A stretch of DNA of 64,000 bases, taken from contig CAMLQY010000001.1 of NCBI GenBank assembly GCA_946482365.1, positions 200,819-264,818 on the forward strand. The letters run 5' to 3'. The notes beneath the pieces are model-generated. The model saw only the letters and a program-made list of their open reading frames with translations. It was not told the DNA's origin and searched no databases. The position numbers and the translations under genes are program-made. Below are positions 1-8,635 of this stretch, piece by piece. How positions within the stretch are numbered: the stretch's first letter is position 1; the number at the start of each line of letters is the position of its first letter. This stretch comes from an uncultured Actinomycetes bacterium. GTDB lineage: Bacteria > Actinomycetota > Thermoleophilia > Solirubrobacterales > 70-9.

Positions 1-2
1 GG

Positions 3-1931
3 CTGACTTATTTGGTTGGGGACGTGGGGGCTCGGATTGCGACGGTTTTGATGCTCCTCGTCGGGGGGCTGCTCGTTACGGGGACTTCGATCTCGACGCT
101 GCTCAGAGGCCTCGGGCGTGGACTTCGGGCGGTCTTTGTGGGGAGCCGGGGAGTCGCCGACACGGTGGCCCGGACTCGCGAGGCCCGGCGCGAGGGGAAG
201 ACGTTCGCCTTCGAGACCGAGGCCGGGCCGACGGACGTGATGAGCGCCTATCCGGACGAGGAGGAGATGGATCCGACCGTCGCTCTCGCCGAGGAGGCCG
301 AGGAGGTTGCCGAGGAGCCGGTCACCCAGGACTTCGACCAGGAGCTGGCCGGGATCGAGGCCGAGGAAGAGGCCGCCTCAGAGGACGAGCCGCCCGAGCC
401 CGAGCAGGCGGCGCTGACGCCGCAGGGCAACGAGCGCGGGGTGACGATCTCCGAGGGGATCGACTACCGGCCGCCGCCGGCGAAAGCGCTGGAGCGGGGG
501 AAGGGCGACAGAGGCGTCGACCCGCGCGATCACGAGGCGGTCGGGCGCAAGCTGGTCGAGACCCTCGGGCACTTCGGGGTCGAGGCGAAGATCGTCGGCA
601 TCGTCAGCGGCCCGCACGTCTCGCGCTACGAACTTCGACTCGCCCCCGGCACCAAGGTGAAGAAGGTGACCGAGCTCTCCAACGACCTCGCCTACGCGCT
701 CGCCTCGACCGACATCCGCATCCTGGCGCCGATTCCCGGCAAGCAGGCGGTCGGGGTCGAGGTGCCGAACACGCGCCGCCGCATCGTCCGCCTCGGCGAC
801 ATCTACGCCGGCCGGCCGGAGAAGACCTCGCCGCTCGTCGCCTGGCTCGGCAAGGGGATCGACGGCAACGCGGTCTGGACCGACCTGGCGAAGATGCCCC
901 ACGTGCTCGTCGCCGGCACCACCGGCTCGGGCAAGTCGGGCTGCGTCAACGCGATCCTCTCCTCGATCCTGATGCAGGCCTCGCCCAACGACGTCCGGCT
1001 GGTCCTTGTCGACCCCAAGCAGGTCGAGCTCAACCACTACGAGAACGTCCCCCACCTGCTGACCCCGGTGGTCACCTCGCCGCGCCTTGCGGCCAACGTC
1101 CTCGCCAACCTGATCGGCGAGATGGAGAACCGCTACGGGATCATGGGCCAGGCCCGCTGCCGCAACCTCGCCGAGCTGAACCGCGCCCGGGCCAAGGCCG
1201 GCGAGCCGCCGCTGCCGCACATCCTCTGCGTGATCGACGAGCTCGCGGACCTGATGATGGTCTCGCCGGCCGAGGTCGAGGACTCGATCATCCGGCTGGC
1301 GCAGAAGTCCCGCGCCACCGGCATCCACCTCGTCCTCGCCACCCAGCGGCCGTCGACCGACATCATCACTGGGACGATCAAGGTCAACATCCCCGCGCGG
1401 ATCGCCTTTGCGGTCTCCTCGCAGACCGACTCGCGGGTGATCCTCGACCAGGGCGGGGCGGAGGCCCTGCTCGGCCAGGGGGACATGCTCTTCCGCGGCG
1501 CGGGGACCTCGAAGCTGCAGCGGATCCAGGGCGCCTTCGTCACCGAGGAGGAGATCGCCCGCATCACCGGCCACTGGGCCAAGCAGGGGGAACCCGAGTT
1601 CGAGGCGGAGCTGCTCGAGGTGCACGAGGAGAAGGGCGTCGAAGCGGAGGGCGACTACGACCCCGACAGCGACGACCTGCTCGACGAGGCGATCCGCGTC
1701 GTGGTCGAGACCGAGACCGCCTCGGTCTCGATGATCCAGCGTCGCCTGCGCGTCGGCTACACCCGCGCCGGACGCCTGATCGACATGCTCGAGCGGCGTG
1801 GCGTCATCTCCGGCTACGAAGGCTCCAAGCCTCGCCAGGTGCTGGTCACCCAGGCCGACCTGGCGCGGCTCACCGGCGGCGCCGCTGTGGACCCGGGTTC
1901 GGAAGCCGAGGAACCGGTCGCGCACGAGTAG
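3..1931 (+). CDS. ftsK: DNA translocase FtsK/SpoIIIE (5' end cut by window)
   Basis: Hexameric ATPase that pumps chromosomal DNA through the division septum. The frame is open to the first base, so the start and most N-terminal membrane helices lie outside the window; one hydrophobic segment remains at about nt 36-110, followed by an acidic linker. The motor carries a Walker A motif GTTGSGKS (nt 915-938), a Walker B region with VIDELADLM near nt 1229-1255, and the ATQRPS stretch typical of the family. The last 60 or so residues form the winged-helix gamma domain that reads KOPS sites. A TTG at nt 12 is unlikely to be the true start because FtsK proteins are longer and have several helices upstream. 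It is followed by a rodZ-like gene, a common actinobacterial order. Confidence 0.95.
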   Translation: MTYLVGDVGARIATVLMLLVGGLLVTGTSISTLLRGLGRGLRAVFVGSRGVADTVARTREARREGKTFAFETEAGPTDVMSAYPDEEEMDPTVALAEEAEEVAEEPVTQDFDQELAGIEAEEEAASEDEPPEPEQAALTPQGNERGVTISEGIDYRPPPAKALERGKGDRGVDPRDHEAVGRKLVETLGHFGVEAKIVGIVSGPHVSRYELRLAPGTKVKKVTELSNDLAYALASTDIRILAPIPGKQAVGVEVPNTRRRIVRLGDIYAGRPEKTSPLVAWLGKGIDGNAVWTDLAKMPHVLVAGTTGSGKSGCVNAILSSILMQASPNDVRLVLVDPKQVELNHYENVPHLLTPVVTSPRLAANVLANLIGEMENRYGIMGQARCRNLAELNRARAKAGEPPLPHILCVIDELADLMMVSPAEVEDSIIRLAQKSRATGIHLVLATQRPSTDIITGTIKVNIPARIAFAVSSQTDSRVILDQGGAEALLGQGDMLFRGAGTSKLQRIQGAFVTEEEIARITGHWAKQGEPEFEAELLEVHEEKGVEAEGDYDPDSDDLLDEAIRVVVETETASVSMIQRRLRVGYTRAGRLIDMLERRGVISGYEGSKPRQVLVTQADLARLTGGAAVDPGSEAEEPVAHE

Positions 1932-1964
1932 CGGCTGCCTTCTCCCCGGGTAGACAATGGGGGA

Positions 1965-2738
1965 ATGGAGCGTGGTATCGGCGCAATCCTCCGCGAGGCG
2001 CGCAAGCGTCGCGGGATCGAGCTCGGCGAGGTCGAAGCCACGACCAGGATCCGGCTCAAGTACCTGCGCGCGATCGAGGACGAAGACTGGGCGGTCCTGC
2101 CCGGCGACGTCTATGCGCGGGGGTTCATCCGGGCCTACGCCTCCTTCCTCGGCCTGGACGGGGAGCGGCTGGCGAGTGAATACCGCGAGGCGGTCGAAGG
2201 CGGGCGGAGCGCCCCCGACAGAGTGCGCGAGCTCGCTCCCGGGCCGGTTCAGCATACGGGTGCTTCCCCGCGTCGTTCGCCCGCCAGCGCGGGGCTGGTC
2301 GCCGTCGCCGGCGTGATCCTCCTCGCCCTGGGGGCGATCCTCGCTCTCCCCCTGGACGAGGACGGGGGCGAACCGGGAACGCCCGCGCAGCAGCGGGCGA
2401 AGGGGCTGGTGGAGGGCGCCGGAGACCGGCCGGGAACGCCCGCGCCCGATCGCGCCGGGGTTTCGGTGAGGGTCGCCGCCGACGCCGAAGTGTGGGTCTG
2501 CGTCCTCGGCGAGAACGGGGAACGGCTGGTCGACGGACAGGTGCTCGAAGCGGGAGCCGAAGAGGGCCCCTTCCACTCCGGTAGCTTCACCGTCTCCTTC
2601 GGCAACGGAGAGGTATCGATGCTCGTCGACGGCAAGGAAGCTGAGATCCCCGCGACGCCCAGCCCGCTCGGGTACGCGATCGACGCCGAAGGGAAGATGA
2701 CCCGGCTCCCGGAATCGGCGCGGCCCACCTGCACGTGA
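1965..2738 (+). CDS. RodZ-like cell-shape protein (HTH, TM, DUF4115)
   Basis: A 257-residue bitopic membrane protein of the RodZ/YmfM type, thought to link the elongation machinery to the membrane. Residues about 1-75 form an XRE-like helix-turn-helix ([19 protein letters not shown], then the [13 protein letters not shown] segment typical of RodZ). A proline- and charge-containing linker follows, then one transmembrane helix near residues 105-130, then a beta-rich extracytoplasmic DUF4115 domain. ATG at 1965 is preceded by TAGACA 8 bases upstream, a leaderless-type arrangement; a nearby ATG at 1957 is out of frame. It lies between ftsK and cinA, as ymfM does in other Gram-positives. The stop is one base from the cinA ATG. 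Confidence 0.85.
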   Translation: MERGIGAILREARKRRGIELGEVEATTRIRLKYLRAIEDEDWAVLPGDVYARGFIRAYASFLGLDGERLASEYREAVEGGRSAPDRVRELAPGPVQHTGASPRRSPASAGLVAVAGVILLALGAILALPLDEDGGEPGTPAQQRAKGLVEGAGDRPGTPAPDRAGVSVRVAADAEVWVCVLGENGERLVDGQVLEAGAEEGPFHSGSFTVSFGNGEVSMLVDGKEAEIPATPSPLGYAIDAEGKMTRLPESARPTCT

Positions 2739-2739
2739 G

Positions 2740-4020
2740 ATGAGCCAGCTGCGGGCCGGGATAGTCGTGACCGGGACCGAGGTCCTGACCGGGCGGATCG
2801 CCGACCGCAACGGGCCGTGGGTCTCCGAACGCCTGGCCGAGCTCGGGATGGAGGTTGCCCACATCCTCGTCGTCGGCGACCGCCCGGACGACCTCGAGGC
2901 GGCGCTGCGCTTCATGGCCGCCGAGGGGATGGACCTGATCGTCACCTCGGGGGGGCTGGGGCCGACCGCCGACGACCTCACGGCGGAGGTGGTGGCGAGC
3001 TTCGCCGGTCGCGAGCTCGTCCTCGACGAGGAGGTGGAGGAGAAGATCGCGACGATCCTGCGCGGCTTCGCCCGCCGCTTCAACTTCGACCCCGAGGCGG
3101 TGCGCGAGGCCAACCGCAAGCAGGCGATGATCCCGACCGGCTCGATCGCGCTCGACCCGGTCGGCACAGCGCCCGGCCTGGTCGTCCCGGCCGACGGGCG
3201 CGTCGTCGTCGTCCTGCCCGGGCCGCCGCGCGAGCTGCAGCCGATGTGGCCCGCGGCTCTCTCCGCGGAGCCGATCCGGGAGCTGCTCCAGCGCGCCTCG
3301 CCGCTGCACGGGTACACGCTGCGGATGTTCGGGGTGCCCGAGTCGGAGATCGCCAAGAGCCTGCGCGAGATGGAGGGCGCCGGGATCGCGCTGCCGGAGG
3401 TCGAGATCACGACCTGCCTGCGCCGCGGCGAGATCGAGATCGACGTCCGCTACCGCGACGAGGCGGCCGCCACCGCGGAGGCGGTGCGCGCCGGCCTCGC
3501 CGAGCGCCATGAGCGCCACCTCTTCAGCCTCGACGGCGAGACGATCGACTCCCAGGTCGCGGGGCTGCTGCAGGGGCACCGGCTGGGGCTGGCGGAGTCC
3601 TGCAGCGGGGGGCTGCTGGCGGCGCGGATCACCGACCTGCCGGGGGCCTCGGGCTATATGGCCGGCGGCGTCGTCGCCTACTCGAATGAGGCGAAGGCCG
3701 AGCTGCTGGGGGTCGATCCCGCCCTGATCGAGGCGCAGGGCGCCGTCTCGCCGGAGGTTGCGGAGGCGATGGCGACGGGAGCGCTGCAGCGCTTCGGCGC
3801 CGACGTGGCGGTCTCGATCACCGGCATCGCCGGGCCGGACGGCGGCAGCGAGGAGAAGCCGGTCGGCTACGTCTGCTTCCACGCCCGCCTCGCCGACGGC
3901 ACCTCGCTCGCCCGCGACCCGGTCATCCCCGGCGGCCGCGCCGACGTCCGCGAGCGCTCGGCGCTGGTCGGGATGCACCTGCTGCGCATCCTCCTCAGCG
4001 GGGCGGAGGCGCCTTTGTAG
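2740..4020 (+). CDS. cinA: CinA family protein (MoCF-like + nicotinamide-nucleotide amidohydrolase)
   Basis: A 426-residue two-domain protein. The N-terminal half is a molybdopterin-binding-like domain ([22 protein letters not shown]) that in characterised relatives has pyrophosphatase activity. The C-terminal half is the deamidase domain of the PncC type ([38 protein letters not shown]) that recycles nicotinamide mononucleotide. Full length for the family. The ATG follows the rodZ-like stop by one base, so translation is probably coupled. The cinA-recA neighbourhood is widespread in Gram-positive bacteria. Confidence 0.93.
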   Translation: MSQLRAGIVVTGTEVLTGRIADRNGPWVSERLAELGMEVAHILVVGDRPDDLEAALRFMAAEGMDLIVTSGGLGPTADDLTAEVVASFAGRELVLDEEVEEKIATILRGFARRFNFDPEAVREANRKQAMIPTGSIALDPVGTAPGLVVPADGRVVVVLPGPPRELQPMWPAALSAEPIRELLQRASPLHGYTLRMFGVPESEIAKSLREMEGAGIALPEVEITTCLRRGEIEIDVRYRDEAAATAEAVRAGLAERHERHLFSLDGETIDSQVAGLLQGHRLGLAESCSGGLLAARITDLPGASGYMAGGVVAYSNEAKAELLGVDPALIEAQGAVSPEVAEAMATGALQRFGADVAVSITGIAGPDGGSEEKPVGYVCFHARLADGTSLARDPVIPGGRADVRERSALVGMHLLRILLSGAEAPL

Positions 4021-4040
4021 CGAGAGCCGGCACGCTCTCG
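4021..4040 (+). terminator. Hairpin after cinA, possible terminator
   Basis: Directly after the cinA stop is a perfect 7-bp stem CGAGAGC/GCTCTCG with a 6-base loop. There is no T run, so it could be a weak or factor-dependent terminator or a mRNA 3' end stabiliser. thpR has its own -10 box 37 bases further on, which fits a transcript boundary here. Confidence 0.35.
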
Positions 4041-4076
4041 GCGGCGAGTGGAGTTGTTCCGCGCGTCCCGTCCCCC

Positions 4077-4082
4077 TAGCGT
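4077..4082 (+). promoter_or_regulatory. -10 hexamer of thpR (leaderless)
   Basis: TAGCGT ends 8 bases before the ATG at 4091. That spacing puts the transcription start on or next to the start codon and helps choose this ATG over upstream in-frame codons. Confidence 0.6.
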
Positions 4083-4090
4083 TGGCGGGG

Positions 4091-4678
4091 ATGGCGAAGG
4101 AGAGACTGAAGAGCCCGCGGGCGCGGTTGTTCATAGCCCTGGACCTGCCCGAGGGAGTGAGGGAGGGGGTCGTGGCCTGGGGGCGGCGTGAGCTGCGAGA
4201 CCCGGCTCTGCGCCCGGTGGCGCCCGAGTCCCTGCACATCACGCTCGCCTTCCTCGGCTACCTGCCGGAGAAGGAGATCGGGCGGCTGGAGAAGATCGTC
4301 GAGGGTTTGCGGTCGCCGGCGCCTGAGATCCGGCTGGGCGACCCCGTGGCCAGGCCGCCGGGCCGCCACCCCCGGCTGTTCGCCCTGCCGGTCGAGTCGC
4401 CGGGGGCCGTCGAGCTGCAGGCCGAGCTGCAGGAGAGGCTGGTCTCGGCTCGGCTCTACGAGCCGGAGAAGCGCCCCTTCTGGCCGCACGTGACGGTGGC
4501 CAGGGTCAAGTCCGAGGGGCGGGGATCGAAGCGGCCGCGGCAGGTCGCGAGGCGCCCGGGTGGGCTCCCGAAAGACCTCTTGCAGGCGACGCGGGCCGTC
4601 CGGACGCGTCTCTACCGTTCTGAACTCAAGCCGTCGGGTGCGGAATACCACCCGCTGGCGCAAGTCGAGCTGAGGTGA
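4091..4678 (+). CDS. thpR: RNA 2',3'-cyclic phosphodiesterase (2'-5' RNA ligase family)
   Basis: A 195-residue 2H phosphoesterase. The two catalytic tetrapeptides are visible: HITL (in LHITLAFLG) and HVTV (in PHVTVARV), the HxTx pair that defines the superfamily. Members open 2',3'-cyclic phosphate ends of RNA or ligate tRNA halves in vitro; the physiological substrate is not settled. The start at 4091 is chosen because it gives the normal family N-terminus ([13 protein letters not shown]) and sits behind a -10 box. The stop is 7 bases before recA, suggesting co-transcription. Confidence 0.88.
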   Translation: MAKERLKSPRARLFIALDLPEGVREGVVAWGRRELRDPALRPVAPESLHITLAFLGYLPEKEIGRLEKIVEGLRSPAPEIRLGDPVARPPGRHPRLFALPVESPGAVELQAELQERLVSARLYEPEKRPFWPHVTVARVKSEGRGSKRPRQVARRPGGLPKDLLQATRAVRTRLYRSELKPSGAEYHPLAQVELR

Positions 4679-4685
4679 AAAAGAG

Positions 4686-5774
4686 ATGGCAGACAAGAAA
4701 ACGACTCTGAAGGACGCCTCGGCGAAAGAGGCGAAGGCGAAGGACGCGGCCCTCGAGGCCGCCGTCACCGGCATCAAGAGGGAGTTCGGCGAGGGTTCGC
4801 TGATGCGGCTCGGCGCAGACAGCGCCCTGCCGGTACAGGCGATCCCGACCGGGGCCCTGGCGCTCGACCTCGCGCTCGGCATCGGCGGCGTCCCGCGCGG
4901 GCGGATCGTCGAGATCTACGGCCCGGAGTCCTCGGGCAAGACGACGCTGATCTACCACATCATCGCCGAGGCCCAAGCGAAGGGCGGGATCTGCGTCTTC
5001 ATCGACACCGAGCACGCGATGGACCCCGTCTACGCGCGGGCGATCGGTGTCGACACCGACGAGCTGCTCGTCTCCCAGCCCGACTACGGCGAGCAGGCGC
5101 TGCAGATCGCCGACCGCCTGATTGCCTCCGCCGCGGTCGACGTGGTGGCGATCGACTCGGTCGCCGCGCTGACGCCGAAAGCCGAGCTGGACGGCCAGAT
5201 CGGCGACACGACAGTTGGCCTACAGGCCCGGCTGATGTCGCAGGCGATGCGCAAACTGGCCGGCAACCTCAACCGCGCCAACACCGTCTGCGTCTTCACC
5301 AACCAGATCCGCGAAAAGGTCGGGGTGCAGTTCGGCTCCCCCGAGACCCAACCGGGCGGACGGGCGCTGAAGTTCTATGCCTCTCAGCGCCTCGACATCC
5401 GCCGCATCGAGACCCTCAAGGACGGCACCGAGGCCGTCGGCAATAGGGTGCGGGTCAAAGTCGTCAAGAACAAGTGCGCCGCGCCGTTCCGCCAGGCCGA
5501 GTTCGAGATCGAGTACGGCCAGGGCATCTCGCGCGAAGGCGAGCTGCTCGACTTCGGCATCGAGCACGACATCGTGCGCAAGTCGGGTGCGTTCTTCTCC
5601 TACGGGGAGACCCGGCTCGGCCAGGGGCGCAACAACGCGAAGCAGTTCCTGGTCGAGAACCCCGAGGTCGCCAGCGAGATCGAGGGCAAGATCCGCACCG
5701 CCCTCGGCATCGGCGCCGAGGTCGCGCCCGCCGAGGTGGAGACCCCGCCGGTCGAAGAGGCGCAGGCTGCCTGA
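4686..5774 (+). CDS. recA: Recombinase RecA
   Basis: A 362-residue DNA strand-exchange ATPase for homologous recombination and SOS signalling. Walker [10 protein letters not shown] lies near residue 80, followed by the family motifs [18 protein letters not shown] and the L2 region [20 protein letters not shown]. Length is normal, with an acidic C-terminal tail ([18 protein letters not shown]) typical of RecA. ATG at 4686 follows a purine-rich AAAAAGAG stretch 7 bases after the thpR stop. No recX follows; the next gene is a cupredoxin. No convincing LexA box was seen upstream. Confidence 0.98.
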   Translation: MADKKTTLKDASAKEAKAKDAALEAAVTGIKREFGEGSLMRLGADSALPVQAIPTGALALDLALGIGGVPRGRIVEIYGPESSGKTTLIYHIIAEAQAKGGICVFIDTEHAMDPVYARAIGVDTDELLVSQPDYGEQALQIADRLIASAAVDVVAIDSVAALTPKAELDGQIGDTTVGLQARLMSQAMRKLAGNLNRANTVCVFTNQIREKVGVQFGSPETQPGGRALKFYASQRLDIRRIETLKDGTEAVGNRVRVKVVKNKCAAPFRQAEFEIEYGQGISREGELLDFGIEHDIVRKSGAFFSYGETRLGQGRNNAKQFLVENPEVASEIEGKIRTALGIGAEVAPAEVETPPVEEAQAA

Positions 5775-5799
5775 CGACGCTTGCATGAGGGCGCCTGGA

Positions 5800-5805
5800 T
5801 AGGAT
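5800..5805 (+). promoter_or_regulatory. -10 hexamer of cupredoxin gene
   Basis: TAGGAT lies 9 bases before the ATG at 5815, the same leaderless-type spacing seen for many genes here. Confidence 0.5.
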
Positions 5806-5814
5806 GCGCGCCGC

Positions 5815-6414
5815 ATGAGCAACGGTGACCTCTTCTACATCTGCGGGATCGCGCTGGCGGTCTCCGCCGTGCTGTTCAGCTTCATGGGCCTGCGCGCCAA
5901 GGGATTCCCGGGGCGGTTCGGAGCGCTCGTCGTGCTCTGGTTCGTCCTCCTGATCGGCGGCGCGGCGACTTTCTCCGTGCTTCACGCTCAGGACGAGGAG
6001 GAGGCCAAGGCTGCCGAGTTCACCAAGGCGAACGAGGAGAATGAAGCGGAGGAGGCCGAGTCGGTCGACTCCGAAGCCGGGGGCGAAGAAGAAGGGGCGG
6101 CCGAAGAGCCGGAAGCCGCGGCCGCTGGGCCGGGGGGAACGTTGCAGTTGAAGGCTTCTCCAGTCGAGATCGCCTACGACACCACCGAACTCAACAGCAA
6201 GCCGGGCAAGGTGACGATCGACTTCGAGAATCCCGCCGCGATCGAACACGACGTGGCGATCGAACAGGACGGCGAGGAGATCGCCAAGTCTGAAGTGATC
6301 ACCGAAGGCAAGACCTCGGTCAGCGCCGACCTCGCTCCCGGCACCTACACCTTCCTCTGTACCGTCCCCGGGCATGCCGAAGCCGGCATGGAAGGAACGC
6401 TGACGGTCCGGTAG
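5815..6414 (+). CDS. Membrane-anchored cupredoxin-domain protein
   Basis: A 199-residue protein with two N-terminal transmembrane helices (about residues 5-27 and 34-55), a long Glu/Ala-rich acidic linker (about 60-105) and a C-terminal cupredoxin domain (about 108-199). Likely type 1 copper ligands are visible: His in EHDVAIE, then Cys, His and Met in the FLCTVPGH-AEAGM segment. It probably displays a copper redox centre outside the membrane; the partner is unknown. It sits between recA and miaB, where recX would be common. The last codons form one arm of a 17-bp inverted repeat. Confidence 0.8.
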   Translation: MSNGDLFYICGIALAVSAVLFSFMGLRAKGFPGRFGALVVLWFVLLIGGAATFSVLHAQDEEEAKAAEFTKANEENEAEEAESVDSEAGGEEEGAAEEPEAAAAGPGGTLQLKASPVEIAYDTTELNSKPGKVTIDFENPAAIEHDVAIEQDGEEIAKSEVITEGKTSVSADLAPGTYTFLCTVPGHAEAGMEGTLTVR

Positions 6415-6503
6415 GCGGCGCATTTCTGCGTCCTCAGTCGCTCGCGTGCTGAAGCACGCCACGCTCCCTGCGTCCTTGAACTGCTTGCCTAACGGACCGT
6501 CAG
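6400..6503. repeat. Fold-back element between cupredoxin gene and miaB (family IV, single copy)
   Basis: A 17-base arm at 6400-6416, starting CTGACGGTCC, has a near-perfect inverted copy at 6487-6503 (16 of 17 positions). The left arm overlaps the last codons and stop of the cupredoxin gene; the right arm is non-coding. The core holds a smaller hairpin GCGTGC-TGAA-GCACGC. It differs in sequence from the three multi-copy families but shares their design. Confidence 0.65.
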
Positions 6504-6515
6504 TACCCTCATAGC

Positions 6516-7841
6516 GTGGGAATGCGCTACCACGTAACGACTTTCGGCTGTCAGATGAACGTGCACGACTCCGAGCGGATGCGCGGAATGCTCGAGTCGC
6601 TGGGCTACGAGGAGGCGCCGAGCCGCGAGGGCGCCGACCTGATCCTCTTCAACACCTGCTCGATCCGCGAGTCGGCCGACAACCGCTTCGTCGCCCACCT
6701 GGGCGAGGCCAAGCGGCTCAAGTCCGAATACCCCGACCGGGTCGTCGGCGTCGGCGGCTGCTGGGCCCAGTCGGTCAAGGACGAGGTCTTCCAGCGCTTC
6801 CCCTTCGTCGACGTCGCCTTCGGCCCGGGTCAGATCCACAAGCTCGCCGAGTTCCTCAACTCCGACTCGCTCGGCGCCCAGGGCTACTTCGAGTTCGAGG
6901 ACTTCTCGGCCAGCCTGCCGACCCGGCGGGTCCGCGAGTTCCAGGGTTGGCTGCAGGTCTCCCAGGGCTGCAACTGCAAGTGCTCCTACTGCATCGTGCC
7001 CTCGACCCGTGGCCGCGAGGTCAGCCGCGACCCGGCCCAGCTCGTCGCCGAGGCGGAGGCTCTCGCCGCCGACGGGGTTCGCGAGGTGACCCTGCTCGGG
7101 CAGAACGTCAACAGCTACGGCCGCGACCTGCCCAAGGAGGCGCGGATCGGCTTCGCCGAGCTGCTCGGCCGTGTCGACGCGATCGACGGGATCGAGCGCA
7201 TCCGCTACACCAGCCCGCACCCCAAGGACATGAAGGAGGACGTGGTCCGGGCCCACGCCGAGCTGCCGGCCGTCTGCGAGCACATCCACCTACCGCTGCA
7301 GGCGGGCTCCAGCGCGGTCCTCGAGCGGATGCGCCGCACCTACGACCGCCGGCGCTACATGGACCGGGTCTCGCTGATCCGCGAGCACGTCCCCGACTGC
7401 GCGATCACCACCGACATCATCGTCGGCTTCCCGGGCGAGACCGAGGCCGACTTCGAGCAGACGCTGGAAGTGGTCGACGAGGTCGGCTACGACGGTGCAT
7501 TCACCTTCGTCTTCTCGCCGCGGCGCGAAACCGAGGCGGCCGGGCTGGACGAGCAGGTGCCGCACCCGGTCAAGGTCGAGCGGATGGAGCGCCTGGTCGA
7601 GCTGGTGCAGGCGCGGGCGGCAGAGCGGGCGCAGAGGTTCGTCGGGCGCGAGATGGAGGTGCTTGTGGAAGGCACGAGCAGGACGGACGAGACTCGGCTG
7701 CGGGGGCGGACCCGGCACAACAAGGCTGTGAACTTCGACGGCGAGGCCAGTCCCGGGGAGTTCGTCAAAGTCGAGATCACCGAGGCGACTTCGCAGACGC
7801 TGGGAGGGGTGGCGGCGCAACCCCTCGGCAGCCTTCTTTGA
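6516..7841 (+). CDS. miaB: tRNA-2-methylthio-N6-dimethylallyladenosine synthase
   Basis: A 441-residue radical SAM methylthiotransferase that adds a 2-methylthio group to i6A37 of tRNA. The N-terminal UPF0004 domain has three cluster cysteines (FGCQMN, NTCSIRE, GGCWAQ). The radical SAM CxxxCxxC is in GCNCKCSYC. A C-terminal TRAM domain follows at about residues 370-435. GTG 6516 fits a TACCCT hexamer 6 bases upstream; ATG 6522, two codons in, is the alternative. The stop overlaps the miaA start (TTGA), coupling the two genes for the same tRNA modification. Confidence 0.94.
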   Translation: MGMRYHVTTFGCQMNVHDSERMRGMLESLGYEEAPSREGADLILFNTCSIRESADNRFVAHLGEAKRLKSEYPDRVVGVGGCWAQSVKDEVFQRFPFVDVAFGPGQIHKLAEFLNSDSLGAQGYFEFEDFSASLPTRRVREFQGWLQVSQGCNCKCSYCIVPSTRGREVSRDPAQLVAEAEALAADGVREVTLLGQNVNSYGRDLPKEARIGFAELLGRVDAIDGIERIRYTSPHPKDMKEDVVRAHAELPAVCEHIHLPLQAGSSAVLERMRRTYDRRRYMDRVSLIREHVPDCAITTDIIVGFPGETEADFEQTLEVVDEVGYDGAFTFVFSPRRETEAAGLDEQVPHPVKVERMERLVELVQARAAERAQRFVGREMEVLVEGTSRTDETRLRGRTRHNKAVNFDGEASPGEFVKVEITEATSQTLGGVAAQPLGSLL

Positions 7842-8566
7842 CGGTAGTCGCGATATTCGGGCCGACGGGGGTCGGCAAGACCGGCGTCGCGGTCGCGCTG
7901 GCGGAGGAGCTCCGGGAGCGGGGGGAGGATCCGGTGGCCGTTTCCTGCGACGCGCTGCAGGTCTATGAAGGCCTCTCGGCCCTGACCGGCGTCGCCAGCG
8001 CCGAGGAGCAGGCCAAGCTCGAGCACCGGCTGGTCGGGTTCGTGCCGGTTTCGGAGACCTTCAACGTGGGGAGCTACATGCCGCTGGCCCATGCGGAGAT
8101 CGATGCGGCGCTGGCGGCCGGGCGGCGGCCGATCGTGGTGGGGGGGACGGGGCTCTACCTGCGAGCGGCGCTGGCGGAGCTCTCGCTGGTCAAGGCGCCG
8201 CCGGAAGCCGAGGACTCGGAGCTGTGGTCCCCCGACACACGGCACCCGACGACGATCTTCGGCCTCGACATGGACCGCGAGGAGCTGTACCGGCGGATCG
8301 ACGCGCGGACCGAGGCGATCGTCGCCGCGGGCGCGAGAGAGGAGGTATTGCGCGCCGAGGCCGCCGGCCCGTCGCGCACGGCCCGCAAGGCCCTCGGCTT
8401 CGACGAAGTCCTCGCCGGCGACGTCGAGCTGATGCAGAAACGCTCGCGCAACTACGCAAGGCGACAGCTCACCTGGATGCGCAAGATCCCCAACCTCCGC
8501 TGGATCGACCGCACCGCCCTCTCCGATGCCGAGGTAGCCGCCCAGATGGCCCACCACCTCCGCTGA
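7838..8566 (+). CDS. miaA: tRNA dimethylallyltransferase, compact form
   Basis: Transfers dimethylallyl to A37 of UNN-reading tRNAs, making the substrate of MiaB. The P-loop GPTGVGKT (residues 8-15), SCDALQVY, GGTGLYLRA and the C-terminal YARRQLTWMRK region are all present. At 242 residues it is about 50-60 shorter than usual. The gap falls between GGTGLYLRA and the REELYRRID segment, where most MiaA proteins have the DP..A..IHPND..R..RALE region. No frameshift is visible, so this looks like a real compact variant. TTG 7838 overlaps the miaB stop; the upstream open frame is only a shadow of miaB. Confidence 0.85.
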   Translation: MTVVAIFGPTGVGKTGVAVALAEELRERGEDPVAVSCDALQVYEGLSALTGVASAEEQAKLEHRLVGFVPVSETFNVGSYMPLAHAEIDAALAAGRRPIVVGGTGLYLRAALAELSLVKAPPEAEDSELWSPDTRHPTTIFGLDMDREELYRRIDARTEAIVAAGAREEVLRAEAAGPSRTARKALGFDEVLAGDVELMQKRSRNYARRQLTWMRKIPNLRWIDRTALSDAEVAAQMAHHLR

Positions 8567-8610
8567 CTTCGCCTTTCCCGGTGCATATGCACACCTAACG
8601 ACGAAGTCAG
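8563..8610. repeat. 47-bp fold-back repeat, family II copy D
   Basis: Arms CTGACTTCG (8563-8571) and CGAAGTCAG (8602-8610) enclose a CCTTTCC-containing core with a GTGCATATGCAC palindrome at the tip. The miaA stop TGA lies inside the left arm. Same size and layout as copies at 21821, 23151, 33222, 40122 and 53485. Confidence 0.7.
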
Positions 8611-8622
8611 CGAACGGATGCG

Positions 8623-8628
8623 TAGGGT
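8623..8628 (+). promoter_or_regulatory. -10 hexamer that fixes the dapF start
   Basis: TAGGGT ends 7 bases before GTG 8636. Starting there gives MRFEKWQALGNDY, the standard DapF N-terminus, so the in-frame ATG at 8618 is rejected. Confidence 0.65.
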
Positions 8629-8635
8629 GCGCGAT

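Noticed and set aside
378..3410. A 1010-codon minus-strand open frame over ftsK, rodZ-like and cinA, and many similar long antisense frames
   Set aside because: High GC leaves few stop codons on the opposite strand. The translations are Arg/Pro/Ala-rich with no family motif, while the plus strand holds clear genes.
8563..8610. Family II repeats read simply as intrinsic terminators
   Set aside because: The T-rich part lies inside the stem, not after it, and copy E sits between two divergent start codons.
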